A stretch of DNA of 64,000 bases from Gemmatimonadaceae bacterium (GCA_016720905.1 JADKJT010000009.1:1-64000); one strand, 5' to 3'. Counted from the first letter of the stretch, positions 26,554 through 35,620 are shown. Translations and numbers: made by a program. The notes: generated from the letters alone by a model not told the origin.

Positions 26554-26985
26554 ATGAGGATCGCATCACGGGAGGCCGCGGGGAAGGTGACCGTCCAATC
26601 GGAAACCATGCGGGCCGAGCGCGTGATCTGTGAAGGAGGCTCGCTGGACCCTCACGTCGAGACCGAGAAGGTGACACAACGCACGCGACGCCAGCGGCGC
26701 CTCTGGCCGCTCGCGGCACGCGTCAGTGGCCGCATCCGGGACCGCCGCGCTGAACGACGGCCGGTGGTCGATATTGTAGGGCTTTCCCGTGGTGGTTATA
26801 CATTTGCGGAGACGTGTAGCAACTGTTGCCTGCCCGTGGCTGGACGTCGATGCATGCGGCCCGGACGCGCTCGCGTGAGACGCCACGACGGGCAAGAACG
26901 AGTAGGTCCTCACCGCAAAGGCCACCGCATCATGCTGGAAACGAACGGCAGAACGACGCGCGCCACCGGCGAGGGACGCCAGTGA
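26554..26985 (+). CDS. Hypothetical protein upstream of the PepSY pair (doubtful)
   Basis: A 143-codon frame begins with ATG 26554 right after a strong GAGGAGGAG Shine-Dalgarno and ends in a GTGA overlap with the PepSY gene, both signs of a real, coupled gene. Against this, the product is Arg-rich, has no recognisable domain, and the second half shows unlike codon choice; it contains a Cys cluster (CSNCC). It could be a frameshifted relic of the small gene that often precedes PepSY pairs. Between 26331 and 26553 nothing is recognised. Confidence 0.35.
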   Translation: MRIASREAAGKVTVQSETMRAERVICEGGSLDPHVETEKVTQRTRRQRRLWPLAARVSGRIRDRRAERRPVVDIVGLSRGGYTFAETCSNCCLPVAGRRCMRPGRARVRRHDGQERVGPHRKGHRIMLETNGRTTRATGEGRQ

Positions 26986-27542
26986 TTCGGCGCATTCACA
27001 TGTACGCGGGGCTCGCGCTGACACCGTGGGTGCTGATGTACGCCTTGAGCACGATGGCGATGAATCACCGCGAGCATCTGGGGACGCCGCCGCTCGAATT
27101 CCGTCGGGTTGAGGAGCGGCGCTACGAGGCCGTGTTCACCGAAGGCGTGGGGCCGTGGGAGCAGGGGGGGCAGGTGCTGCGCGATCTTGGAATGGAAGGC
27201 GCGTACTCGGCGGCACAGCGTGACGGCGCACTGGTGGTGAACAGGAACGACCTTCTTGAGCCGAAGCGCATCACGCTGAAGGAGGAATCGCTGCTCATCG
27301 AGGCCGCAGAAAGGCGGCCCGCGCAGATGCTGGAACGCATGCATCGCCGCCGTGGCTTTTCTCAGCCGTTCTGGACCGACCGGCTGTGGGGTGCGCTGGT
27401 CGACGGGTTCATCGTCGTGATGTTGACGTGGGCGATTACCGGAGTCTTGCTGTGGTGGGAAATGCGCGTCACCCGCCGGCTGGGCGCCGCGTTCCTTATT
27501 GCCGGATTGGCTGCCTTCACGTTCTTTCTGCTCACGATATGA
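26982..27542 (+). CDS. PepSY-associated transmembrane protein A
   Basis: 186 residues from GTG 26982. An N-terminal helix IRRIHMYAGLALTPWVLMY with conserved His and a second pair of helices near the C-terminus (GFIVVMLTWAITGVLLWWE, FLIAGLAAFTFFLLT) frame a soluble domain of about 95 residues. This is the PepSY_TM pattern seen in proteins accompanying siderophore or haem uptake and ferric reductases; His residues in the helices may bind haem. The stop overlaps the next start (ATGA), and the two proteins are clearly paralogous halves. No TonB-dependent receptor is found nearby, so the iron link is inferred only. Confidence 0.75.
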   Translation: MIRRIHMYAGLALTPWVLMYALSTMAMNHREHLGTPPLEFRRVEERRYEAVFTEGVGPWEQGGQVLRDLGMEGAYSAAQRDGALVVNRNDLLEPKRITLKEESLLIEAAERRPAQMLERMHRRRGFSQPFWTDRLWGALVDGFIVVMLTWAITGVLLWWEMRVTRRLGAAFLIAGLAAFTFFLLTI

Positions 27543-28111
27543 AGGCCGTCCGGCGCATCCACCTCTACCTCGGTATGCTCCTGCTGCCGTGGTTCATCGG
27601 CTACGGCATCACCTCCATCATGTTCAGCCACTCCGGGCTGGGTGAGCGCTGGTACGGCGAGCCTGTGTGGACCGTTCGCTTCGAGCGTCCGTACACGCCA
27701 CCGAACACGACCGATCTGCGCGAGCTCGGCGCGATCCTGATGAAGGAGGCGGGGGTCACCGGATCCTACGCAGCGTCCCGGCCGCAGCCGGATCAGATCA
27801 ATGTGTATGTGCATACGTTCCGCACGGCGACTCAGCTGATCTGGGACGCGAAGCGCGGGACCTTGCGCGCTGAGGACAAGCAGTTCCGATGGGATCACTT
27901 CTTCACGGGATGGCATGCGCGCGGCGGATTCGCCAACGATGGATGGAGCGACCTGTGGGCCGTGTTCGTGGACCTCGTCAGCCTCGCCCTGATCGCATGG
28001 GTAGTCACCGGTCTGGTGATGTGGTGGCAGTTGAAGAGACTGCGCGCGTGGGGCCTCGTCGCCCTCGGCTCGGGTCTGGTGGCCTTTGGAGCACTGATCG
28101 CGCTACTATGA
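27539..28111 (+). CDS. PepSY-associated transmembrane protein B
   Basis: 190 residues from ATG 27539. Same plan as the preceding protein: VRRIHLYLGMLLLPWFIGYG at the N-terminus, a soluble middle (WDHFFTGWHARGGFAND close to its end), and two C-terminal helices (VDLVSLALIAWVVTGLVMWW, ALGSGLVAFGALIALL). Together the two would make one PepSY_TM bundle split over two chains. Translation is coupled to protein A by a 4-base overlap. Role inferred as electron transfer or iron handling in the inner membrane. Confidence 0.78.
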   Translation: MKAVRRIHLYLGMLLLPWFIGYGITSIMFSHSGLGERWYGEPVWTVRFERPYTPPNTTDLRELGAILMKEAGVTGSYAASRPQPDQINVYVHTFRTATQLIWDAKRGTLRAEDKQFRWDHFFTGWHARGGFANDGWSDLWAVFVDLVSLALIAWVVTGLVMWWQLKRLRAWGLVALGSGLVAFGALIALL

Positions 28112-28145
28112 AGCATCGCTGGGCGTACCCCAACATTTTTTACGC

Positions 28146-29352
28146 ATGACGACCGAACTCCGCGCAACGCAGGGTCACGTCGACGGCAGGCCGCGTGTCT
28201 TCGATGCCGTGATCGTCGGCGGCGGCTTCTTCGGCGCCTCGCTGGCCGTGCATCTGGGGCGCGCGGGAGGGCAGGTACTCCTCCTCGAGTCGGAGCCGGT
28301 GCTGCTCGGACGTGCGTCGATCATCAATCAGGCACGCGTGCACGCCGGCTATCACTACCCGCGCAGCTACCTGACCGGACTCCGCTCGCGCGTGAACGCG
28401 CCGCGCTTCATCGACGAGTATCGCGCGACCATCTTCGACGCGTTCACGCACTACTACGCGATCGGTAGAACCTTCTCGAACGTCACGGCAGCGCAGTTCA
28501 AGCGCTTCTGCGATCGCATTGGTGCTCCTTATGCACCGGCACCGGCATCGGCCGCGAAGCTGTTCAATTCGGCGTTCATCGAGGAGGTTCTGCAGGTCCC
28601 CGAGTACACCTTCGATGCGGTCCGCCTGCGCGAACGCGTCATGCACGATCTGGCGTCGGCCGGAGTGGAGGTGGCGCTGTCCACCACGGCGCGCCGCGTC
28701 TGGCAGTCTCCTGAAGGAGCGATTAACGTCGACTACGGGGCGGCTGCGGACATGTTGGCGGCCGAGACGCGGGTAGTCCGCGCGGCAAAGGTGTACAATT
28801 GCACGTATTCGGGACTCAACCGACTGCATGTGGCCTCCGGATTGCCGCTGGTGCCACTCAAGCACGAACTCACCGAGATGGCCTTGGTCGAGCCCCCCGC
28901 CGAGCTGGCGCAGGCCGGTGTCACGGTCATGTGCGGGCCCTTCTTCTCGATGATTCCGTATCCGTCGCGAGCGTTGCACACGTTGAGTTATGTGCGATAC
29001 ACGCCACACCTGTCGTGGCACGACGTGCCAGGGCAAGCGTACGAGGATGCCGATGTGCGGCTGGCCCGGTACGAACGCACGAGTACATTTCCGCACATGG
29101 TGCGTGATGCGCGCGCTATCTCCCCGCCGCGCGATGCGGCAATGCACGCAGCGTGACTCACTCTGGGAGGTAAAGACGCTGCTGCCGCGGAGCGAGGCGG
29201 ACGACAGCCGTCCGATTCTATTCAGCCAGGACCACGGCATGCCGGGCTTTCACTGCGTGATCGGATCGAAGGTGGACAACGCGTATGACATGCTGCAACG
29301 CGTCGACGAGGAAGCGACGGCGAGCGCCCTGATCACGGATCGGGTGTCGTGA
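28146..29352 (+). pseudogene. FAD-dependent oxidoreductase (DAO family) with a frameshift near the C-terminus
   Basis: From ATG 28146 the protein has the FAD-binding start DAVIVGGGFFGASLAVHLGRAG and ESEPVLLGRASIINQARVHAGYHYPRS, then an open frame to 29156. The family C-terminus lies in another frame: RDSLWEVKTLLPRSEADDSRP and VIGSKVDNAYDML, ending at 29352. Dropping one base in GCGTGAC (about 29149-29155) joins the two as HAADSLWEVKT. The C-terminal part ends in a GTGA overlap with the next gene, which supports it as real coding sequence. Relatives occur in capsule and surface-polysaccharide clusters and probably oxidise a sugar or amino-sugar intermediate. Confidence 0.8.
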
Positions 29353-30341
29353 CCGCGTCCGATGTGTTCGTATCGGTTGTTGCACCGCTCTCGAACGACA
29401 GCGATATCCTGCCTGCGTTCGTGGAGGAAACCATTCGCACGCTGCGAGCGCACTACGTCCACTACGAGTTGCTACTCGTGGATGACGGCTCGACCGATGA
29501 CAGCGTTCGCGCGATCAACGCCGTGCTCGCGCACCACGAGTCGGTACGATTGATCCGGCTTTCGCGCAGCTTCGGCAGTGAAGTCGCCATTTCCGCGGGA
29601 CTCGACGCGGCCATCGGCGATTTCGTGGTGGTCATGCTGCCCGACAGCGATCCACCCGCGCTCATACCGCGTATGGTGGCTCAATCGAGACAAGGCATTG
29701 GCGTGGTGTTCGGCATCCGCAAGAGTCGGGTCGGCGAACCGTTGCTACTCCGACTGGGGGCGACCGTGTTCTACCGTGCCGGCAGTACCCTGCTTGGGCT
29801 CAATATCCCGCCCGACTCGACGCACTTTCGCGTGTTGAGCCGCCAGACGGTCAACGCCATCGTGCAGATCCGCGATCGCAACCGCTACCTGCGCACGCTG
29901 AGCGGCTACGTCGGGTACGCGAGCCAGAGCGTGGAGTACGAACCGCTGCATCGACGCACTGTGACACGCCGCAAGAGCGTGCTGGACGGGGCGAAGCTCG
30001 CCATGGGAATCATTGTGGCGAATTCACTGCAGCCGCTGTACCTCGCCGTCGGGCTCGGCCTCCTCGTCGTTGCGGCCAATACGCTCTTCGTGGCGTACGT
30101 CGTCGGTATCTATCTCCTCAAGCGTCATGTCGCCGAAGGGTGGACAACGCAGTCGCTGATCCTTGGCGGAATGTTCGGCGCCATCGGTGCCTTGCTCACG
30201 ATCGTCGCCGCGTACCTCGCGCGACTCCTGGGAGAGAACCAGGATCGTCCGCTGTACTTCGTGCTCGAGGAGCGGCAGAGTGCCGTCGCGTCGATTGCCG
30301 AGGACCGCATGAATATCGTGGCGGATCCCGTTGTCCGCTGA
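29349..30341 (+). CDS. GT2 glycosyltransferase, DPM1/GtrB type, two C-terminal helices
   Basis: 330 residues from GTG 29349, overlapping the previous stop. The GT-A fold is shown by SVVAPLSNDSDILPAFVE, LLLVDDGSTDDSVRAI and the metal-binding VVMLPDSDPP (here DSD replaces the usual DxDLQDPP). Two membrane helices near the C-terminus (AVGLGLLVVAANTLFVAYVV, LILGGMFGAIGALLTIVAAY) are typical of GtrB-like enzymes that load a sugar onto a polyprenyl-phosphate carrier on the cytoplasmic face. It fits with a GT39 enzyme downstream that would use such a carrier. Confidence 0.9.
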   Translation: MTASDVFVSVVAPLSNDSDILPAFVEETIRTLRAHYVHYELLLVDDGSTDDSVRAINAVLAHHESVRLIRLSRSFGSEVAISAGLDAAIGDFVVVMLPDSDPPALIPRMVAQSRQGIGVVFGIRKSRVGEPLLLRLGATVFYRAGSTLLGLNIPPDSTHFRVLSRQTVNAIVQIRDRNRYLRTLSGYVGYASQSVEYEPLHRRTVTRRKSVLDGAKLAMGIIVANSLQPLYLAVGLGLLVVAANTLFVAYVVGIYLLKRHVAEGWTTQSLILGGMFGAIGALLTIVAAYLARLLGENQDRPLYFVLEERQSAVASIAEDRMNIVADPVVR

Positions 30342-30345
30342 GCCC

Positions 30346-31155
30346 ATGATCATGCGCGAGGTGCCCACGTTCCGCGTGCAAGCGTTCCGCGAGAAGCACG
30401 CGCGCTACGCGTGCGCGGTATTCGTACTCAACGAGAACGGTCGGCTGCACGCCCAGCTCGGCCGCATGCTGCCCTATGCGGACTTGGTCGACATCGTCAT
30501 CGCCGACGGCGGGAGTACCGACGGTTCGGTCGGCGAGGACCTGTTGGCGCCACGCGGCGTCCGCGCGCTGCTCACCAAGACCGGTCCCGGAAAGCTCAGT
30601 GCCCAGATGCGCATGGCGATGGCGTGGGCGATGGACGAAGGATACGACGGACTCATCGTCATCGATGGCAACAACAAGGACGATCCGGCGGCGATTCCGC
30701 TCTTCACGGCAGGGCTTGACCGTGGCCTCGATCATCTGCAAGGATCGCGCTTCATTCCGGGCGGACACGCAGAGAACACTCCGCCCGCGCGCTTACTCGG
30801 CATTCACCTCCTGCACGCGCCGCTCATCAGCCTCGCGGCGCGTACGCGCTACACGGACACGACGAACGGATTTCGCGCGTACAGTCGGCGACTGCTGCTC
30901 GACGTGCGCGTCGCGCCGTTTCGCGATGTCTTTTCGGCATACGAACTGCATTACTATCTCGCCATCCGCGCGTCACGGCTCGGGTTTCGCGTGGAGGAAG
31001 TACCCGTCACACGCGCGTATCCGGCTCACGGACCGGTTCCCACGAAAATCAGTCCGGTCAGAGGAAGCATCAAGATCCTCAGGACGCTGATGCACGCGTG
31101 CCTGCATCTCTATGATCCACCCACCAACCGCTCGGGGACCAAGGCCCATGGCTGA
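30346..31155 (+). CDS. GT2 glycosyltransferase
   Basis: About 269 residues. ATG 30346 or 30352 is likely; a TTG start at 30331 would overlap the upstream gene. Conserved parts are VFVLNENGRLHAQLGRML, IVIADGGSTDGS and LIVIDGNNKDDPAAIP, where the acidic pair binds the metal-nucleotide. Downstream, DTTNGFRAYSRRLL and SAYELHYYLAIRASRLG are typical of dolichol-phosphate-mannose-synthase-like enzymes. No membrane helix, so a soluble or peripheral cytoplasmic enzyme. It follows the first GT2 by 4 bases and overlaps the epimerase start by 8, so it is inside one operon. Confidence 0.88.
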   Translation: MIMREVPTFRVQAFREKHARYACAVFVLNENGRLHAQLGRMLPYADLVDIVIADGGSTDGSVGEDLLAPRGVRALLTKTGPGKLSAQMRMAMAWAMDEGYDGLIVIDGNNKDDPAAIPLFTAGLDRGLDHLQGSRFIPGGHAENTPPARLLGIHLLHAPLISLAARTRYTDTTNGFRAYSRRLLLDVRVAPFRDVFSAYELHYYLAIRASRLGFRVEEVPVTRAYPAHGPVPTKISPVRGSIKILRTLMHACLHLYDPPTNRSGTKAHG

Positions 31156-31918
31156 TGCCCTGATCGGCGCGACGGGATTCGTCGGTACGACGCTCCTGCG
31201 CCAGACGTCGTTCGACGATGTGTATCGCTCGACCACTATCGAGTCGATTCGCGGATGCTCCTACGATGTGGTGGTGTGCGCCGGTGCGCCGGCCGAGAAG
31301 TGGAAGGCGAACAAGGAGCCGGAGCGCGATCGCGAGAACATCCAACGCATGCTCGCGTGTCTGGGCGAGGTCGAGGCCAAGCATGTCATCCTGATCTCGA
31401 CGGTGGATGTGTACGCCACGCCAATCGACGTCGACGAGGATTCGCCGATCGATCCGGCGGCGGCCACGCCGTACGGTCGCCACCGCTTTGAGATCGAGCA
31501 GTTCGTGCAGGATCGCTTCGCGAGTACCATCATCCGACTCCCTGGACTGTTCGGACGCGGGCTGAAGAAGAACATCATCTTCGACTTCCTGCACGCGAAC
31601 GCAGTGGGCGCCATCTGCGCGGACAGTCTGTTCCAGTTCTATCATCTCGACCGCCTCTGGCAGGACATCACGATCGCGCGCGCACACGCGCTGCCGACGG
31701 TCAACTTCGCCGTGGAGCCGGTCAGCGTGCGCGACGTGGCCAAGGTCGGCTTCGGTGTGGCCTTCGAGAATCCGGCGGTCACCAACGCGGCCCGCTACGA
31801 CATGCACACCAAGTACGCCGAGCGGTTCGACAGCACGGGGGCCTACCTGGCCACGCGTGCTCAGGTGCTCTCGTCGATCCGGCAGTTCGTCGAGGAGTGG
31901 CGTCGTGAGCACCCGTAG
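31148..31918 (+). CDS. NAD(P)-dependent epimerase/dehydratase-like protein
   Basis: 256 residues from ATG 31148. The dinucleotide-binding motif is IGATGFVGTTLLRQ, with an atypical short segment after it (RSTTIESIRGCSYDVVVCAGAPAE). The family's Ser/Tyr/Lys triad is partly recognisable: STVDVY supplies a Ser and TPYGRHRFEIE a Tyr, with His in place of the usual catalytic Lys (YxxxK read as YGRHRFE). It may thus be a non-standard or non-catalytic member of the extended SDR group. In context it should act on a nucleotide sugar for the glycan made by this cluster. Confidence 0.75.
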   Translation: MADALIGATGFVGTTLLRQTSFDDVYRSTTIESIRGCSYDVVVCAGAPAEKWKANKEPERDRENIQRMLACLGEVEAKHVILISTVDVYATPIDVDEDSPIDPAAATPYGRHRFEIEQFVQDRFASTIIRLPGLFGRGLKKNIIFDFLHANAVGAICADSLFQFYHLDRLWQDITIARAHALPTVNFAVEPVSVRDVAKVGFGVAFENPAVTNAARYDMHTKYAERFDSTGAYLATRAQVLSSIRQFVEEWRREHP

Positions 31919-31936
31919 CACGACGGGGGCAGCGGC

Positions 31937-32746
31937 ATGAAGCTCGCCGTCTCGAACATTGCGTGGAAGCAGGCGGATGACGAGGGCGTTGCGACGATGC
32001 TTCGCGATGCCGGCGTGACCGGCATCGAAGTCGCGCCGACAGCGGTGTGGGCCGATCCGTTGACGACGACAGAGGTCGAGCGCCGCGAGTATCGCGCGTG
32101 GTGGGCCGAGCGCGGTTTCGCCATCTCGTCCATGCAGGCGCTGTTGTTCGGGCGCCCGGAGTTGGTGCTCTTCGGCGATCAGCCCGCGCGTGATGGCATG
32201 CGCACCCATCTCGTCGGGATGATGGATCTCGCCGCCGCACTCGGTGTCGGTCCGCTGGTGTTCGGGTCGCCCAGGAACCGCACGGTCGGCGGCGTACCGC
32301 GCGACGTCGCGCAACGCATCGCCATCGAGTTCTTCCGCGACATCGGCCAGCTCGCCCACGAACGCGGCGTGTGGCTGTGTATCGAACCCAACCCGTCGGC
32401 CTACGACTGTGACTTCGTCAGGACTTTCGCTGAGGCGTCCGTACTGGTTGGCGCGGTCGGAGAGCCCGGGTTCGGCTTGCACGTCGACGCAGGCGCGATG
32501 GCAATCAATGGCGAAGCTGTCGCCGACACGATCGCGGCGGCAGGACCGCTGATCCGGCACTTCCACGCCAGTGAGCCGTTCCTTGCGCCACTGGGGGCGA
32601 ACGCGACCGATCACGCCTCGTACGCCGACGCGCTACGCGACGCAGGCTACGCCGGTTGGGTCTCGCTCGAAATGCGTGCACCGCCGGATGGACTCGACGG
32701 GCTCGCGCGCGCGCTCGACGTCCTGACCGTGCACTACGGCGACTGA
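31937..32746 (+). CDS. Sugar phosphate isomerase/epimerase (AP endonuclease 2-like TIM barrel)
   Basis: 269 residues from ATG 31937, 18 bases after the epimerase gene. The TIM barrel carries the metal-binding residues of the family in order: Glu in WLCIEPNPSAY, Asp/His in GLHVDAGAM, His in IRHFHASEP and Glu in WVSLEMRAP. Such enzymes act on keto sugars, inosose or similar; the exact substrate cannot be told. Location in the cluster points to making an unusual sugar for surface glycan. Confidence 0.85.
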   Translation: MKLAVSNIAWKQADDEGVATMLRDAGVTGIEVAPTAVWADPLTTTEVERREYRAWWAERGFAISSMQALLFGRPELVLFGDQPARDGMRTHLVGMMDLAAALGVGPLVFGSPRNRTVGGVPRDVAQRIAIEFFRDIGQLAHERGVWLCIEPNPSAYDCDFVRTFAEASVLVGAVGEPGFGLHVDAGAMAINGEAVADTIAAAGPLIRHFHASEPFLAPLGANATDHASYADALRDAGYAGWVSLEMRAPPDGLDGLARALDVLTVHYGD

Positions 32747-32823
32747 CCAGCAGGATACCACGCCGCGGATCTCCTGCCGGGTCGCTGGTTGAGCGCGCCT
32801 TCCTTCTCGTGCATACTAAGCCA

Positions 32824-34536
32824 ATGCCCATCCGGTCCGATTTGACACGAGGTACGCGCCCGCTGCTCTGGGCCGTACTCGGCGTCGGTGTCGTGTTTCG
32901 CCTCATCTCGTTTCTCGATCGACGGTCGCTCTGGTACGACGAGGCGATGCTCTCAGTCAACGTCCTCACGCGGTCGTGGTCGGGTCTTCTGCAGCCGCTT
33001 GACTACGAGCAGGCGGCGCCCGTGCCCTTCCTTTGGGCGCAGAAGGTGCTGGTGCAGATCGCCGGGGTGAATGAGTACTCGCTGCGATTTCTCTCCCTCG
33101 TCGCCGGCCTGCTCGTCGTCCTGATGGTCTGGAGGCTGACCCGCGAGGTCTTTGCCGAGACCGAGGCGCTGGTGGCCACAGCGCTCGTCAGCTTGTCGCC
33201 GATGCTCATCCGGTATTCGAATGAGGCCAAACCGTACGAAGTGGACGCGCTCGTGGCGGTCCTCCTCGTACTGGCCGCCATCTGGGTTGTGGAGGACCCG
33301 GCCCCCGTACGTCGTTGGATCGTGCTCACCTGTGCGGGCGTCGGGGGTCTGATTCTCTCGATTCCCGCGCTGTTCGTTGTTGCCGCGGTCGGCGCAGGAC
33401 TGGTGTGTGCACCCAAGGTGCGTGCCGTCCCGGGATGGTTGGGCAGAATCACCGCGGTAGGCAGTGCGTGGGTGGCCACGTTCGCGCTCCAGTACGTCTT
33501 CATCTATCAGTACTCGGCCGCCAACCATCCGCTCATTTTGTATGCGTGGGAGTTCAACTTCCTGCGCCCGAACGCGCCGGATATTCTCGAGCGTCTGTCC
33601 TTCGCCGTGACCGCGACGATGTCCGGGTTTCTGCTGGGGACGCTGGACGAAGGACGATGGGGTCCGGTGATTATGGCCGGCGTGACCATACACACGCTCG
33701 CTGCGGTGGTGCTCTCTCTTCTTGGGTTGGTCACGATCGCCAGACAGCGCGGAGTCTGGCTGGTGGTGATGCTCGCAGGCGGAGTCGTGGCGGCCGCCGG
33801 AGCCTCTGCGGTCGAGAAGTATCCCATCTCGGTTCGGTTGATGTTGTTCGTCGCGCCGTTCGTACTCATGGCGCTCTCGCTGGGCATCGTGCAGGCCGCC
33901 GCATGGCTGTCGGCTCGGCATCGGCGAGCCGCCGTCGTTCTTTTGGCGGCTGCATTTGTCGGGCCGGCGTTCGCCCGCGGAGTCCTGACCTCTATTGCAC
34001 CCATACGGCGGCAAGATGCCCGGGAGGTCGTCGAAGAACTTCAGCGGCGGCGCACCGGCCGGGACGCCGTCTACATCTATCCGCACGCCGTGCCGTCGTG
34101 GGCGTTCTATTCGCCGGACTGGTCAGCGCCAGAGTTCGGGCGTCTGCGGTGGCTCGCCGACATCGCACGTGCGGGTGGGCCGGCGTTCCCTGCAAACCCC
34201 AGCCGCGAGCGGGCCGTCGTAAATGAAGGCCAGAATCTGGTCTATTCGCACGGCGACTGGCTCGAGCTCATCGGTGTGCCAACCGGACGCGTGGAGCGCT
34301 GGGGATACGGCGGTGGCAAGGCGCCTGACGACGGCTGGGCGGAGAACGAAGCGACCCGCATGCGGAGCGCCGGGAACCGCGTCTGGCTGTTCTTCGTGCC
34401 CATCAATCCCGGAGATCGCGAGCCTAATCTCAGCCAGTTGCAGGCAGCCCTCGAACGCCGTCGCGGCGTGAAGAGGTTCGAGTTCCACCGCCGCGAAGCC
34501 GATCTGTATCTCTACGAGTTCCCGTCGGTTCCGTAG
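32824..34536 (+). CDS. GT39/ArnT-like membrane glycosyltransferase
   Basis: 570 residues from ATG 32824; about ten helices in the first 420 residues. The first periplasmic loop has the expected acidic motif (DRRSLWYDEAMLSVNVL), where Asp/Glu are catalytic in PMT/ArnT enzymes, and QAAPVPFLWAQKVL resembles their APP motif. A soluble C-terminal domain of about 150 residues follows (DAVYIYPHAVPSWAFYSP). Enzymes of this clan use polyprenyl-phosphate sugars on the outer face of the inner membrane. The donor would plausibly be made by the GtrB-like enzyme upstream. It ends the cluster. Confidence 0.88.
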   Translation: MPIRSDLTRGTRPLLWAVLGVGVVFRLISFLDRRSLWYDEAMLSVNVLTRSWSGLLQPLDYEQAAPVPFLWAQKVLVQIAGVNEYSLRFLSLVAGLLVVLMVWRLTREVFAETEALVATALVSLSPMLIRYSNEAKPYEVDALVAVLLVLAAIWVVEDPAPVRRWIVLTCAGVGGLILSIPALFVVAAVGAGLVCAPKVRAVPGWLGRITAVGSAWVATFALQYVFIYQYSAANHPLILYAWEFNFLRPNAPDILERLSFAVTATMSGFLLGTLDEGRWGPVIMAGVTIHTLAAVVLSLLGLVTIARQRGVWLVVMLAGGVVAAAGASAVEKYPISVRLMLFVAPFVLMALSLGIVQAAAWLSARHRRAAVVLLAAAFVGPAFARGVLTSIAPIRRQDAREVVEELQRRRTGRDAVYIYPHAVPSWAFYSPDWSAPEFGRLRWLADIARAGGPAFPANPSRERAVVNEGQNLVYSHGDWLELIGVPTGRVERWGYGGGKAPDDGWAENEATRMRSAGNRVWLFFVPINPGDREPNLSQLQAALERRRGVKRFEFHRREADLYLYEFPSVP

Positions 34537-34653
34537 CGGCAGGAGGCTCGCGGTTCCCCGCCCATGAAATCGCCGGCGACCGTGATCGTGCCGCTGACGA
34601 TGACCAAAATGCCAACTGCTACGATTCGGTACTTGCCGGAATAAAACAAATCA

Positions 34654-34687
34654 GAGGTTTTGCGTCGCGAAGCCGACGCCAAACCTC
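34654..34687. repeat. Stem-loop next to the IS91/integrase relic
   Basis: Two nested perfect arms (gaggttt with aaacctc, and gcgtcg with cgacgc), each pair separated by one unpaired base on either side, around a 6-base loop. It may be the terminator of the glycan operon or a hairpin at the end of the IS91-like element whose transposase start lies to its right. Apart from it, nothing is recognised in 34537-34740. Confidence 0.5.
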
Positions 34688-34744
34688 CGTTGAACTGAAC
34701 CGCCGGCGCTGGTCTATGGAGTTTGCACCCAGCGATCATGCGCC

Positions 34745-34866
34745 GCCAGCTGGTGGGCGCCGGCGGCGCGACGTCGGGCTCGCCGGCATCGTGGCGCCGA
34801 AGCGCGCCACATACGCCGGCCGGAACTGCCGCACGACCGCCGCGACGGTCACGCCCGCGCCCGACG
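34745..34866 (-). pseudogene. IS91-family transposase, N-terminal fragment
   Basis: Read on the minus strand this stretch gives GVTVAAVVRQFRPAYVARFG, which matches the start of IS91-type transposases (a short helix pair ahead of the zinc-binding domain), then loses similarity. In many bacteria a tyrosine recombinase gene directly precedes such a transposase, as the fragment at 34872-35327 does here. Only about 40 codons remain. Family call from memory of the motif, so moderate confidence. Confidence 0.45.
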
Positions 34867-34871
34867 TGCGG

Positions 34872-35327
34872 CTACAGCGAGGCCATCAGCGCATTCGCCG
34901 TCCGCTGCAACACGTCGGTCACCTGCGGCGTGATGTGCGTGTACACCGCCGTGGTCGCGGGACTCTGATGCCCAACAACTCTTGAATCGCGCGCAGATGC
35001 ACGCCGCAATCGAGCAGGTGCGTCGCGTACGAATGCCGGAGGGTATGGATGGAGGCATGCGTCTTCAGATCGCTCCCGCGCAGGACCGCGGCGAAGGTCT
35101 TCTCCAAGCTCGTCGGATGCAGTGGCCCCGTCGCTTCCCGAGTCGCAATGAGCCAAGGGCCGCGCGGGAGCCCAAAGCCGGGGCGCGGGGCCGCCGTCCG
35201 CCAATACGCGCGCAATAACTCAAGCGTGCGATTCGGCAATCGGCACATACCGATCACGGCCGCCCTTGCCGGCACGCACATGCACGATCATGCGGGCACT
35301 GTCGATGTCACTCGTCAACAGGCTGAC
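34872..35327 (-). pseudogene. Tyrosine recombinase (phage integrase family) fragment, frameshifted
   Basis: Minus-strand pieces in three frames form the catalytic domain: VSLLTSDIDSARMIVHVRAG and KGGRDRYVPIA, then RTLELLRAYWRTAAP and HASIHTLRHSYATHLLDCGV (Arg-His-x-x-His box), then LGHQSPATTAVYTH-like text (VVGHQSPATTAVYTHI) with the Tyr nucleophile. Frame changes lie near 35222 and near 34970. The N-terminal DNA-binding domain and first catalytic Arg region are absent because the 5' end is joined directly to a GrpB relic at about 35327. Not functional. Confidence 0.85.
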
Positions 35328-35620
35328 GGTCTTGCCCTCCGTGTAGGCGCGCCCATCGCCGGCTGAATGCGCCGCCAGTCCAACCTTCAACGCTTCGTAG
35401 GCTTGAGCCAGCGGCGTGCGCCCGCAGGTAGTCCAGAAATCCAAGATGCCGATACGATGTCGGCCGAGCCAAGGGCAAGGGCGTGGAGGTGATGGGTGCG
35501 GATGCCCGCCGGAGAGCCCTCGCGAAAGTACCGACGACCTGGAATCCCAAACTCGCCCAGTGGCTGGTACCGCAGTGCCTCAAGACAACGCGATATCCGA
35601 TCAAGCGTCTCCGAAGCCGG
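35328..35620 (-). pseudogene. GrpB family protein fragment, frameshifted and truncated
   Basis: On the minus strand: TLDRISRCLEALRYQPLGEF and GIPGRRYFREG with THHLHAL, the central GrpB signature, then in a second frame YRHLGFLDYLRAHAAG, then in a third LAQAYEALKVGLAAHS and AYTEGKT. The N-terminal half is missing and the C-terminus is cut exactly where recombinase text begins. GrpB proteins are nucleotidyltransferase-fold proteins of uncertain role. The relic shows where the mobile element landed. Bases 35621-35701 hold nothing recognised. Confidence 0.7.
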
